Shown: positions 8,896 to 18,300, counted from the first letter of the stretch. The stretch: DNA of 64,000 nucleotides from Paenibacillus sp. FSL H7-0737 (GCF_000758545.1 NZ_CP009279.1:2046001-2110000); one strand, 5' to 3'. Translations and numbers: made by a program. Notes: a model not told the origin generated them from the letters alone.

Positions 8896-8930
8896 GACGG
8901 TCTGTTCCTAAGGGAGCAGCCGTTTTTTTT
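8896..8930 (+). terminator. Rho-independent terminator after the epimerase genes
   Basis: An imperfect stem, ACGGTCTGTTCC with GGAGCAGCCGT, followed by a run of eight T. Confidence 0.75.
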
Positions 8931-9025
8931 GGGTTTGTCTAGCTCAATGTAAGGTTATGGAATGAATCAGCAAATCATGAATATACTCTCACTACCTTAA
9001 ATTCCGTTAAAAAGGAGTCCTGGCC

Positions 9026-9685
9026 ATGCCAACACATCCCTTTGTCTCGCGTTTTTTTGTAAACTCAGATGCAAGCCGTGAGAAGTTAATTTATGATTTG
9101 CCAGAATCCTGGTGGAGCCGTCCCTTTGAATATGAGTGGTGTATTAACTTTATTTCTCCACATGGTGTGGTGCTGGATGCTGCTTGTGGAATTCCTCATC
9201 CCTTGAAATTTTATTTAGCTGGGGTATGTGCAGAGGTTTATGCTTGCGATATGGACAGCAGGGTTATTTACCGGGAGGACATCCTAGATGCGATTACAGA
9301 TGAGATCGGGGAAAAAGCGGCAAAGCAGGTTATAGCTAGAAGAACGAACAACTTGCATCTTGCTCAGGCCAATCTTGCGGCTCTTCCATATGAGGATGAG
9401 AGCTTTGACACTATTTTTTGCATATCAGTGCTGGAGCATTTGACCTTAGAGGATACGGTCGGCACTTTACGGGAATTTCACCGAACGTTGAACGAAGAAG
9501 GGCTGCTCGTGCTAACGTTTGATTACCCAACGGTAAACTTAAATCTCATGAATGATTTGCTGCTGCAAGCTGGATTTCAATATTGGGGGGAGACGGATTT
9601 TGAGTTGCCTGTAGATGCTGTGTCCACAGATTTGTGGGGTGGGTTACAATGCTTCCGGGCTGTTTTGAAAAAATCAAAGGCATAA
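9026..9685 (+). CDS. Class I SAM-dependent methyltransferase
   Basis: A 219-aa Rossmann methyltransferase of the Methyltransf_11 type. Motif I is VVLDAACGIPHP (about 48-59), the acidic strand-2 end is YACDMDS, motif II-like DTIFCISVLEHLT lies near 130, and EGLLVLTFDYP follows. AAAGGAG precedes the ATG. It stands alone between two terminator-bounded units. The substrate (small molecule, lipid or protein) cannot be deduced. Confidence 0.85.
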   Translation: MPTHPFVSRFFVNSDASREKLIYDLPESWWSRPFEYEWCINFISPHGVVLDAACGIPHPLKFYLAGVCAEVYACDMDSRVIYREDILDAITDEIGEKAAKQVIARRTNNLHLAQANLAALPYEDESFDTIFCISVLEHLTLEDTVGTLREFHRTLNEEGLLVLTFDYPTVNLNLMNDLLLQAGFQYWGETDFELPVDAVSTDLWGGLQCFRAVLKKSKA

Positions 9686-9779
9686 CAGGTCTTCTTACCC
9701 TTAAATTAGTAATCTATTTCCAGTAAGCTAGAATAATAGCTATTATAGATTCCATAATGAGGATAGGAGGCTGTATTTT

Positions 9780-10832
9780 TTGAGATTAGGGTCGAATGTA
9801 CTGCGCAGCATGCTACTTACTACACTTCTATTATCACTGATTCTCCCTTCGACGATTGCATCTAGTGCAGCTTCGCCATCTTCAGAACCTATCAGACTTG
9901 CTTTTGCTGGTGATATTCTCTTGGACGGTTTTGTGGGTGATCAGATCGCGAAATACGGAGTGAACTTTCCGTTTGTGAAAGTCGCACCTACCTTGCAAAA
10001 GGCAGATATCGCCTTCGCGAATCTGGAAACGCCAGTGTCTATTCGAGGGAAGGCAGCAGAGAAAACCTTTGCCTTTAGGTCTAAACCAGCAGTGCTTAGT
10101 GGCTTAACCTATGCTGGGATTGACGGCGTTTCTTTGGCTAATAATCACATTTTAGATTTCGGAACAGACGCTATGCTCGATACATTGGTGCATCTGGATC
10201 GAAACAAGATTGGCCATACAGGAGCTGGTAAAAATGTAGAGGAAGCGTTCAAACCGTATACAAGGACGGTAAAGGGGAAGAAGATCGCTATCTTAGGTGT
10301 AAGTCGAGTGCTTTCAGGCCCTTCTTGGTATGCCGGCAACAATAAACCGGGAGCTGCCTCAGCGTACACCTCGCAGCCTATGCTTACGGCTATTCAGAAG
10401 ATGTCAAAGGAGAATGATTACACGATTGTGTACATTCACTGGAATGAAGAGTTTAAGGATTATCCTGAACAATACGCCCGCACGCTAGCCAAACAGATGA
10501 TTGATAGTGGTGCAGATATCATACTCGGCGCACACAGCCATTGCCTGATGGGCATCGAATACTACAAAAATAAACCGATCTATTATTCACTTGGAAACTT
10601 TGTGTTTAATCGTTCAACACGTGGTGGAGAAAAGACGCTTCACTCGATGCTGGTGAATTTTGAGATTAATGAGGCCAAGGTGACTAGTAAGATTACGCCA
10701 GTCAAAATTATTGGTGGACAGCCGAACTTCATGGACGATTCTTATAATAAGAAGACGATCAAGCTAATGAATAGCCTATCTTATAATGCAATTATTGATG
10801 CGAATGGCAGGGTTACGGAGAAACCATTATAA
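9780..10832 (+). CDS. Secreted CapA-family protein (metallophosphatase-like)
   Basis: A CapA/PgsA-like extracellular protein (350 aa). The start is TTG at 9780 with GGAGG about 9 nt upstream. An N-terminal signal peptide is visible (MLLTTLLLSLILPSTIASSA), then a calcineurin-like two-layer fold with FAGDILLDG, ANLETPVS, LANNHILDFG, IHWNEEF and GAHSHCLMG, the metal-ligand motifs of the family. CapA homologues take part in poly-gamma-glutamate capsule production, but no pgsBC genes are present here. A cell-wall or surface phosphodiesterase role is equally possible. Confidence 0.88.
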   Translation: MRLGSNVLRSMLLTTLLLSLILPSTIASSAASPSSEPIRLAFAGDILLDGFVGDQIAKYGVNFPFVKVAPTLQKADIAFANLETPVSIRGKAAEKTFAFRSKPAVLSGLTYAGIDGVSLANNHILDFGTDAMLDTLVHLDRNKIGHTGAGKNVEEAFKPYTRTVKGKKIAILGVSRVLSGPSWYAGNNKPGAASAYTSQPMLTAIQKMSKENDYTIVYIHWNEEFKDYPEQYARTLAKQMIDSGADIILGAHSHCLMGIEYYKNKPIYYSLGNFVFNRSTRGGEKTLHSMLVNFEINEAKVTSKITPVKIIGGQPNFMDDSYNKKTIKLMNSLSYNAIIDANGRVTEKPL

Positions 10833-10845
10833 CGATAGAATAGAT

Positions 10846-10874
10846 CGACCAGAGATCACTGGTCGGTTTTTTTT
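10846..10874 (+). terminator. Rho-independent terminator after the CapA-like gene
   Basis: CGACCAG and CTGGTCG form the stem around a 6-nt loop, followed by eight T. Confidence 0.85.
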
Positions 10875-10977
10875 GTAATTAAATTCAATTAATTATACTA
10901 AATTTATCCAATATTTGATCTTTCTATTAATAATATGTAATACTTATATTAAATCAGTACATAGTAGAAAGCTTGAT

Positions 10978-11246
10978 TGTCGAAAAAAGTAGATGCATAA
11001 AGCATAAATAGTCTGTATTAACTCTACTAAACGTTTTTTTGCTCTGATATACGTCGGAGTGTTTCCAGACTTGATGTATTGGGTAAATGAGGGTATCAAT
11101 TGGGATACTCTTCAAGCTGATTTGTAATCGCAATGTTGGATATTTATTAATTTCAAGACAAATAATTTGGATCGCTTTACAGCATTTTGTCGAAAGTGTA
11201 CATATTTTTGTCGAATAATTGTCGATAAATATCATATTTTGTAGAA
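10978..11246. promoter_or_regulatory. Cluster of Spo0A-box-like heptamers upstream of abrB
   Basis: The 500-bp gap before abrB carries no convincing gene. It holds exact TGTCGAA at 10978-10984, 11188-11194 and 11209-11215, plus near matches TGTCGAT at 11220-11226 and TGTAGAA at 11240-11246. TGTCGAA is the core 0A box bound by phosphorylated Spo0A. The last four sites are 21, 11 and 20 bp apart, close to whole helical turns, all in the same orientation and just upstream of a sigma-A promoter. Repression of abrB by Spo0A~P is known in Bacillus, so the same role is inferred. Confidence 0.7.
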
Positions 11247-11252
11247 ATAAAA

Positions 11253-11281
11253 TTGACAGGGAATGAATAGCACTTTAATAT
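11253..11281 (+). promoter_or_regulatory. Sigma-A promoter of abrB
   Basis: A perfect -35 TTGACA (11253-11258), a 17-nt spacer, and -10 TAATAT (11276-11281). The abrB start is about 90 nt downstream. The 0A-like boxes end 7 bp upstream of the -35. Confidence 0.8.
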
Positions 11282-11372
11282 TAGAGTATAGCGTAATCAT
11301 TACTATCACTTAGAAGCCTACATAGCTTTTAGCAAAAATGATTATTAATGTGAATTTAAGGGAGGATGTACG

Positions 11373-11630
11373 ATGATGAAAGCGACAGGCATAGTAAGAA
11401 AAGTAGATGAATTGGGACGTATCGTAATTCCTATTGAACTACGTAGAACGATGGGAATTGACATAAAAGACCCGCTCGAGATTTTTGTAGATGGAGAGAA
11501 AATTATTCTTAGAAAATACGAGCCAACTTGTATCTTCTCCGGAAGCGCAGAGAACCTCATCAATTTCAAAGGTAAAATGGTAAGCAAAGATGTTCTCGAT
11601 GAGCTGATTTCTAGCTTTGACAGAGTGTAG
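11373..11630 (+). CDS. abrB: AbrB-family transition-state regulator
   Basis: An 85-aa DNA-binding regulator of the swapped-hairpin AbrB fold. Residues 1-52 (KATGIVRKVDELGRIVIPIE, MGIDIKD, EIFVDGEKIILRKYEP) closely match the DNA-binding half of B. subtilis AbrB and Abh. The C-terminal multimerisation half is divergent. GGGAGG lies 7-8 nt before the ATG. In Bacillus, AbrB represses stationary-phase, biofilm and antibiotic genes during growth and is itself shut off by Spo0A~P, which fits the heptamers upstream. It could equally be an Abh-type paralogue. Confidence 0.9.
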   Translation: MMKATGIVRKVDELGRIVIPIELRRTMGIDIKDPLEIFVDGEKIILRKYEPTCIFSGSAENLINFKGKMVSKDVLDELISSFDRV

Positions 11631-11652
11631 TCGATAGATTACACATTTTTGC

Positions 11653-11707
11653 TAAAAAAGAACCGGTACAGCAAGCACAATTTGTGCATGCTGCCGGTTC
11701 TTTTTTA
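11653..11707. terminator. Bidirectional terminator between abrB and the padR gene
   Basis: A long stem, AAGAACCGGTACAGCA with TGCTGCCGGTTCTT, is flanked by an A-run on one side and six T on the other, so it can serve both convergent genes. Confidence 0.85.
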
Positions 11708-11773
11708 TGATAGCACAACAAAAAAAGCAGCAAATCCCCTAGAAAAATAGGAAATCTACTGCCCACACGATCC

Positions 11774-12283
11774 TTATTCAGACTCCAGCACACTTTGAAT
11801 CTTTTTGATAAAGGCTTCATATTGCACTAGGCCCAATTCCATACACAGCTTCTGGTAAGGGGACAGTTTGCAATCTAGTTGCTTTAATTTCTGATCAAGA
11901 TCGTCGTACATTGCCTGCTTTTCTATCAATGCTTGCCGAAGTAGATTATCTATGTTCTCTTTATCGGTCTTATCTCCGAAATACAGATGCATAAAAAAGT
12001 CTGAACGCAGAACTTCCTTTTCAGCCGGTGTTTGCAAGTAAGCATGGAACTGATCCAAGCCGGCACGGGTAATGGTAAATACATTTTTGTCAGGTTTGCC
12101 TTCCTGCCGTATGGATTCTTTGGTGATTAGGTCCAGCTTCTCCATCTTGCTCAGGGTTGGGTAGATGGTGCCGTAGCTGGCATCAAAGAAAAAAGAAAAG
12201 TATTCCTCGAAATGCCGTTTTATCTCATAACCCGAATGAGGTTTTTCACTTAATATCCCTAGAATGACATCTTGTATATTCAT
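11774..12283 (-). CDS. PadR-family transcriptional regulator
   Basis: A 169-aa PadR repressor with an N-terminal winged helix (MNIQDVILGILSEKPHSGYE, SYGTIYPTLSKMEKLDLITK) and a C-terminal dimerisation helix bundle of the Vir_act_alpha_C type (QALIEKQAMYDDLDQKLKQL). It is the second gene after a membrane transporter on the same strand, about 100 bp apart, and the pair is preceded by a 25-bp-arm perfect dyad. PadR proteins often control an adjacent efflux gene and themselves, so autoregulated efflux is the likely role. The inducer is unknown. Confidence 0.9.
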   Translation of the reverse strand: MNIQDVILGILSEKPHSGYEIKRHFEEYFSFFFDASYGTIYPTLSKMEKLDLITKESIRQEGKPDKNVFTITRAGLDQFHAYLQTPAEKEVLRSDFFMHLYFGDKTDKENIDNLLRQALIEKQAMYDDLDQKLKQLDCKLSPYQKLCMELGLVQYEAFIKKIQSVLESE

Positions 12284-12379
12284 GAATCATTGTCGCTCCT
12301 CTCTTTCACCTCCTACCATATCACAACTGCATTTCGCTCTCAATTTGAAAAGGCATAACCAAGGAGGCAAACTAAATAA

Positions 12380-13543
12380 TTATGCATTTGCTGGTACGGG
12401 CTCTTGTTCTTGTGATAACTGAGTTTCCTTGCGAATGAAGGTTAGGATAATGCTTAATCCAGCTATTGCTGCACCAATGCAGAGTAGATAGAACATATCT
12501 TTCCATACACCATTGCCTCCGATAACTAGGTCGAGCATGCCATTTACCGCGTAGTAAGCAGGTGAGAAGGGACCGATCCAGCTATAAAAAGGAGAAAGCA
12601 CATCACGAGGAATCGTTGCTCCGGAAGCTAACATTTGTATGGAAAGAAGTGCGATATTTAGCCATGCACCAGCGTCGCCGAGTAGCAGCAGACTGAACTG
12701 TGCAAGAATCATGCAGGAGAGAATCACAATGAATTCGAACAGCCACATGAGCAGAAAGCCATGGTTGGAGTGGATCCCGAGTGAGTTAACCATGATAGTC
12801 CCCACTAGAGAGGTTAGTACAGCCGTTGCACCCATAATGGCAAACCGGGCTCCAAAGCGATCCCATTTACCAAATTGACCCGATAAGTTGGAAGAAGCTT
12901 TTTGCAGATTCATGGCGAGTAGCATAGCTCCGGTAAAGGAGGCCGTAACAATCATTAACGGAACCATAGTTTGTGCAAAATTAGTTGTAGGATGGATGAC
13001 TTCAACGTTTGCGGAGATTCGGCTGCTTGCCGCACTTTTGATGATCTCTGCTTGTGCTTGTGGCAGCTTCATAGCTTCGAGGGTTTGGTTTAGTGTTGTA
13101 TTACTGCTTTGTGTGTTCATGGCAGCCGTGACTTTAAGGGCTACAGTCTGCATAACATTGCTAACCATTTGCGGATTAGATTCATTTATGAGGTAACGGA
13201 GTTCAGTCTTTCCGGATGGATTACTAACCGCTCCGGTGAACCCTTGTGGAATATTGATAATCATGCGGATTTCTCTATGCTCAAGGGCTTCCTTGGCAGC
13301 TTGTAGTGGAAGGTCCTGTCTGGTTACGAACTGAAGGGACTGGGTAATGCCATCGACTACAGGCTGAGCATTCGCACCATCCTCATTCACAATAGCAATC
13401 GGCAACCGATCTACCCGATCAGTTACATGGTCATACCCTGTAATCCAGATTAAGCTGAAAAAGACTTGGAATAACAGTGCAGTTATAATCCCGACGATGG
13501 TAGCGGGCTGCTTGAGGAAGCGCATGATTAATGGACGTGACAT
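12380..13543 (-). CDS. ABC-2/YhgE-type membrane permease
   Basis: An integral membrane protein of 387 aa from the ATG at 13543, chosen over the upstream start because AAAGGAGAG lies 8 nt before it. It has one N-terminal helix (TIVGIITALLFQVFFSLIW), a large extracytoplasmic region (about 40-190, containing LPIAIVNEDGA) and five C-terminal helices. This resembles ABC-2 and YhgE/Pip-type permeases. No ATPase is adjacent. Efflux of a toxic or lipid-like substrate is inferred from the PadR partner. Confidence 0.8.
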   Translation of the reverse strand: MSRPLIMRFLKQPATIVGIITALLFQVFFSLIWITGYDHVTDRVDRLPIAIVNEDGANAQPVVDGITQSLQFVTRQDLPLQAAKEALEHREIRMIINIPQGFTGAVSNPSGKTELRYLINESNPQMVSNVMQTVALKVTAAMNTQSSNTTLNQTLEAMKLPQAQAEIIKSAASSRISANVEVIHPTTNFAQTMVPLMIVTASFTGAMLLAMNLQKASSNLSGQFGKWDRFGARFAIMGATAVLTSLVGTIMVNSLGIHSNHGFLLMWLFEFIVILSCMILAQFSLLLLGDAGAWLNIALLSIQMLASGATIPRDVLSPFYSWIGPFSPAYYAVNGMLDLVIGGNGVWKDMFYLLCIGAAIAGLSIILTFIRKETQLSQEQEPVPANA

Positions 13544-13555
13544 GGTTATCTCTCC

Positions 13556-13610
13556 TTTATATTTCAACATGTTATATTACAGGTTGTAATATAACATGTT
13601 GAAATATAAA
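13556..13610. promoter_or_regulatory. 55-bp perfect dyad, operator candidate for the PadR regulator
   Basis: Two 25-bp arms are exact reverse complements around the 5-nt centre AGGTT. Each arm contains AACATGTT, so several ATGT/ACAT half sites of the kind recognised by PadR proteins are present. It lies directly upstream of the Shine-Dalgarno of the permease-padR operon and would overlap its promoter or form a strong hairpin in its leader. Confidence 0.75.
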
Positions 13611-13737
13611 CTGCAACAAGAAAAGTGGAGAGCATGGACATTCCGAAGTGATATCATATATCATAGGGCTTGTACTGGAAATTTCGTGCAGATGAATGTG
13701 CTTACCTGAAGCAAAAGAGAATGGGGAGGAACAACAG

Positions 13738-14463
13738 ATGAGTAATGAGGTACAAGGAACAGAACTGAACGCGGTTCACTCGGAGTTGAACAAGCCGGAA
13801 GCGATTGTTTTTGATATGGATGGAACACTGTTCCAGACTGAAAGTCTTTTATTACCTGCATATCATAAAATGTTCGATATTTTGCGGGAAGAGGGATTAT
13901 ACTCAGGACCAACACCGCCTGAAGAGCTTATTCTAAGCGGCTTAGGGATGCTGCTGGCAGATATTTGGAAGAAGGTTATGCCTGATGCCGATGAGGCGGT
14001 GCACCGCCGTGCAGATGAGCTGCTATTGCAGCTTGAGGTCGAAGGACTTGAAGCAGGTGGGACGTTACTGTATCCTCAGGTGGTCGAAACACTGACTGCC
14101 CTAAAAGAGCGTGGAGTACGGTTGTTTGTGGCTAGTAATGGGCTGGAGGAATACATTCACAGTATAGTTGTGGTGCATGAGCTTAAAGAGTTATTTGAAG
14201 GATTGTATAGTGCCGGTGGTCAAGGCACTGCGACGAAGACAGAATTGCTACGCATTTTGCTGGACAATCATGGAATCAAGAGTGCCTGGATGGTAGGCGA
14301 TCGCTCGTCCGATGTGGAGGCAGGTAAGGGAAATGCTCAAACCGTCATCGGCTGTGCGTATGCAGGTTTTGGCCGTCAGGATGAGCTGAAGGGCTCCGAT
14401 GTAATTATCACTTCCTTTGATGAGTTGATAGACTTGTACGACAACGCATCGGTTAGCGAATAG
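13738..14463 (+). CDS. HAD-superfamily hydrolase (phosphatase)
   Basis: A 241-aa haloacid-dehalogenase-like phosphatase related to phosphoglycolate/pyrophosphatase-type HADs. The ATG at 13738 has GGGGAGG 8 nt upstream and is preferred over 13696. Motif I is VFDMDGTLFQ (catalytic Asp pair), motif II LFVASNG, the motif III lysine is in TATKTELLR, and motif IV is VGDRSSDVEAG. A helical cap lies between motifs I and II. It is transcribed away from the permease-padR operon and has its own terminator. The substrate is unknown. Confidence 0.88.
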   Translation: MSNEVQGTELNAVHSELNKPEAIVFDMDGTLFQTESLLLPAYHKMFDILREEGLYSGPTPPEELILSGLGMLLADIWKKVMPDADEAVHRRADELLLQLEVEGLEAGGTLLYPQVVETLTALKERGVRLFVASNGLEEYIHSIVVVHELKELFEGLYSAGGQGTATKTELLRILLDNHGIKSAWMVGDRSSDVEAGKGNAQTVIGCAYAGFGRQDELKGSDVIITSFDELIDLYDNASVSE

Positions 14464-14494
14464 GAATATCGCGATTTATATTTGGTAAACGAAT

Positions 14495-14533
14495 AAAAGG
14501 CAAACCTCATCTAGGCAGAGGGTTGCCTTTTTA
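14495..14533 (+). terminator. Rho-independent terminator after the HAD gene
   Basis: AAGGCAAACCTC pairs with GAGGGTTGCCTT, followed by T residues. Confidence 0.75.
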
Positions 14534-14679
14534 ATGTTAAGGTTCTAAATGCAGATGCAGGAATAGCTCAAAGCTAAAAAGATATACATAAACAAAGGGG
14601 ATGATCCGATAGATCATGGAAAGGGGTTATTCCTATGTGATGATAAGGAATCGAGAAGCATGTTAAAGGAGTATGAAAA

Positions 14680-14955
14680 ATGATAATGAGCTTCCTTTTT
14701 ATTGCTTTAAGCGCTGCACTTGGAGTGGGCATGTGGTTTTTAGTAATAGGTATAGTCTTTTCTATTGGTGGCGGAGACTTATTTATAGTTACTCATTATG
14801 ATTCCTTGTTTTTTTATATTGCTGTTTTTTTATTGTGTATCGTGAGCTATCTTTTGTTTATAAAACATCTATTAGAAAAGGACTTACAGCTCTTGCTCCA
14901 TATTTGTGTGGGTACCACTATGCTCTTCTTTTTTCTAACGCCTTGGCTGAGCTAA
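14680..14955 (+). CDS. Small hydrophobic membrane protein, unknown function
   Basis: A 91-aa protein with three predicted membrane helices (about 4-27, 40-62, 70-90) and almost no soluble part. AAAGGAG lies 9 nt before the ATG. A second ATG at 14686 is possible. A strong terminator sits downstream at 15072-15110, which supports it being a transcribed unit. I do not recognise the family. Confidence 0.55.
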   Translation: MIMSFLFIALSAALGVGMWFLVIGIVFSIGGGDLFIVTHYDSLFFYIAVFLLCIVSYLLFIKHLLEKDLQLLLHICVGTTMLFFFLTPWLS

Positions 14956-14989
14956 TCAAAATCTTCAATACAACGAGTTTTTCTAATAT

Positions 14990-15065
14990 AAGTTCCTCAG
15001 AACATCAGAATCTTCCAGGAAGGCAGTGGCATCAAGACCTAACCTTTCGGCAATTTTCATAACCT
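14990..15065 (-). pseudogene. Relic of a YheC-like ATP-grasp gene
   Basis: Positions 15011-15065 match 21633-21687, inside the YheC-like gene at 21413-22543, at 53 of 55 bases and in the same orientation. Read on the minus strand it encodes KVMKIAERLGLDATAFLE, against KVMKTAERLGLDAAAFLE in the intact gene. Weaker similarity may extend to about 14990. No reading frame of useful length surrounds it, so it is a leftover fragment. The two copies are direct repeats enclosing the SLH gene. Confidence 0.7.
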
Positions 15066-15071
15066 ATGCAG

Positions 15072-15110
15072 GCAGAGCGCCAACGAGCCATCGTTCGCTC
15101 TGCTTTTTTT
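15072..15110 (+). terminator. Rho-independent terminator
   Basis: GCAGAGCG and CGCTCTGC form the stem, with an inner AACGA/TCGTT pair, followed by seven T. It ends the unit containing the small membrane protein. Confidence 0.85.
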
Positions 15111-15249
15111 GTGCTGCTGGAAAATATCTCGACACCAATCGAGTTTTTGTGAGTTTTTTGTGAGATTGATTTGGTTTTATGAAACTACATCATTCTCTAA
15201 AAGGAGGAGTGTAGGTGCTCAAACTGAAAGATTGGCGCGAATTGGACAT

Positions 15250-15313
15250 CCTGCCTGTTAGCAAGTTCCCCCATTGGAGGTGGCAGGCTGTAAACATTCG
15301 CAGTCTCCTGCCA
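15250..15313 (+). other. Leader of the SLH gene with mutually exclusive hairpins
   Basis: GGCAGG at 15282-15287 can pair with CCTGCC upstream (15250-15255) or downstream (15307-15312), so only one stem can form at a time. A strong AGGAGG at 15202-15207 precedes a GTG at 15215 in the same frame as the SLH protein. This region is therefore either an untranslated regulatory leader or a 54-residue N-terminal extension. Confidence 0.35.
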
Positions 15314-15376
15314 TCATTTTTCATACACCGGAAAAGTGAAGGCAGTAAAACTACTATGAGGAATGGAGAGTGGACA

Positions 15377-18300
15377 ATGAAGAGGTATAAGCTGTTTTCG
15401 ATAATGTTGGTGTTGTCTTTGGTATTGTCCATGCTTCCTGTTGCACCTGCAACAGGAAACGCGGCTGCAGGTTCAGCGGGGGCAAGGGCCGAATATGGCG
15501 GATTAGGCGGGTCTGAGCTATTCCTGGGAGGGAGATATATAGAGCTTGGAATCAGCAACTGGGGCGATTTCGGCACTGAGGGCAATAAACCCGCGAACTT
15601 CCGCGGAACAAGCAGTAGAAATAATCTTGGCATGAGTGCGGATCATGACGGGTATGGCACTGGCTTGGATCTGCCCGTGGATTATTATTTGCCTGGGACT
15701 CCCGAGGAACGGTTCGCGGTAGGCTATAAGGTGGGTGGAAATACATATGCGAAATCCAATTCAGCTGTGATGAACACCAAGCAAATGCCGACTACGGTAT
15801 TGAATACCTCGCAGGAGGATAAAGGGCTCCTGAGTGCGACTATCGTCTCTACATGGGACGGAACAATGGAAATTAAGCAGGTTATAAGCTTTAAAGAAGA
15901 TTACAAGTTCTACCGTAATGACGTTACCATTAAGAATCTCTCCGACCAGACCTGGGATGGAGCTCGGTATATGCGTTCAATGGATCCGGATAATACGGTA
16001 GACCAGGGCGGATCATATGCAACGGCTAATAGGGTAACTCATACCGTAGAGGAGGATGGCGTTGCTGTCGTTGAAGCGAAGACCAATTCGGACGCAGACC
16101 CGCTCTTTAAAGCATTTAGTTCGAGAGCACCTATCTTCTTCTACTCAAGCAATCCGCAGGCCAAGGCATCCGTATTCGGATTTACCAATGTAGATCCTTA
16201 TGCCTTTGAGGCGTATGACAGTCCGAAGTCTAAAAATCAGGAAGTGGTGGCTGATACGGGTATCACGATGACCTGGGATTCGGGCGCTCTGGCTCCAAGT
16301 GAGAGCAAGAGCTTCACCTACTACACCAGTCTAGACGAGCGGGACTTCAAAGAGGTTCTCGCGGAAATCGAGCTGGATGAGGGCAGCGGCCCTCTGACTG
16401 AGACGGAGGCCAATGATGGTACGGTGAAGGGCAACCAGAAGGTCAACATCCTTGGAGCTACCCTTACCGATCCGATTGACGTGAACCATATTCGGATCAA
16501 CAACCTGCCCGCCGGACTGGGCTTTGAGGTGACCCGGTTGAGTGAGAACGAGCTCAACTTCAAGCTGACCGGTGCAGCGGTAAACCACAGTAAGGAATTT
16601 AGTGTAGATAACTTGTCTGTGACAGTCGGCAAAGAGAATCTGATCGGGACTTCCGCTGATTTAACAACCAAGACCTTCAGTCTTACCTTTATTGATCCAG
16701 CTATGCTGAGCTTGGATAAAGGCATTGTCTCGGAAGCGGTATACGGTAGTGGGCAGATTTCCGAGACATTGCTGTTGTCCGTTACCGGCGGCAAATTTGC
16801 TTCGGATATTGGTTCAAATGATATCGAGATTCGAAATCTTCCTGACGGGCTAAGCGCGACATTGAAGAGAATCTCTGATAAGGAGCTTCAAATCGGCTTT
16901 GACGGCATCGCAATGGAGACGGAGGACGTATACAATGCCTACGTAACGGTAGCGGCTGATAAGCTTGTCGGAAGTCCGAAATCTCTAAGCACTAATACGT
17001 TTAAGATTGATTTTAAGGACAAGGAGCCTTTTCTGGTCGCTCACTCACCTGTTTATGAATCCGATCTTAATGATGGCAGCATTGCCGATGCACTGGTTCT
17101 GGAGCTCAAGAACGGAATCTTTGATGCATCCGTTAGAGATTCAGTATACGCGGTGAATTGGCCGGATGGGTTGGAAATAGGCGATATTACGATTGACAAT
17201 CCTACCCAAATAACCTTATCTATTGCCGGACATGCAAACAGCCACGAAATCACGGATAGTATAAATAATGCGGAGGTGACGGTCGCGGGAATCCCGTCAA
17301 CTACCTTCTCGGTCCTATTCCGTTCTCCGCCGCCGTCCATTTCGGCTTCTCCAGATGTTCTCCATGATGCGGGCGACGGCTCGGTCGAGGAGACCTTGAG
17401 GGTAACCCTGAAGAACGGCAGATTTACCGAAGAGGTTAACACTGGTGTAACGATCAATAACCTACCGGAGGGACTGGACTTCACTGTGGTGCGCATCAGT
17501 GACACTATACTCGAAGTCCACTTTACGGGGCAGGCAACGAAGAAATCCGATGCTTCCGCATTTGCTTCGGTCACAGTTGATCCTGCAATTGTCATTGACG
17601 CTGCAGCATCACTCACCTCAAATAATTTCGATTTGCAGGTGCCGGATGCAACTTCTCTAATTGTTAGGGATATGACTGATCTTACCTGGGACACGATCCG
17701 GGAAGAGAATATCCAGCAAGAGTCTGTCACCTCGGATGTATATCTTACTGAGAAGGGGACTTACGGAAGTAAGATTATCTGGAAATCTACGAATGAAGCG
17801 GTCATCTCGCCTGACGGTACTGTTACTAGACCCTCATTCGAGAAAGGGGATCAAGAGGTTACATTAACAGCGGAATTCAAGAACGGTTCTTCTGTCCAGA
17901 CGAAGACCTTTATTCTTATTGTCAAAAAAGAAGCGGGAACCGATGAACAGTCGGTTGCTGAAGATTTAGATCGGTTAACCTGGGAGATGATTCGGGCCGA
18001 TAATGAAAGCCAGAAAGACGTGAAGACGCTGCTGAAACTGCTGACAAAAGGCAGCAACGGCAGCAGCATTACCTGGAGTACTTCGAATAATGAAGTCATC
18101 GGCACAGATGGCAAGGTAACGCGTCCTGGTTATCTGGAAGGGGACCAGAATGTAACCTTGACTGCGACAGTAAGCAAGGGTAAAGCTGTTCAGACCAAGG
18201 AATTCGTTGTGACAGTCATCAAGCAGCCGATGAATGACGCGGAAGCCGTAAGCGAAGACCTGGCAGGGTTGACCTGGAAGATGATCCGGGCCGAAAATGA

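Noticed and set aside
10954..11235. 93-codon minus-strand frame upstream of abrB
   Set aside because: It is A/T-rich, has no ribosome-binding site or known motif, and overlaps the Spo0A-box cluster.
14584..14640. ATGATC-CGATA-GATCAT dyad and GGGG repeats as a riboswitch
   Set aside because: The sequence matches no riboswitch core I know, and the stem is only six bases.
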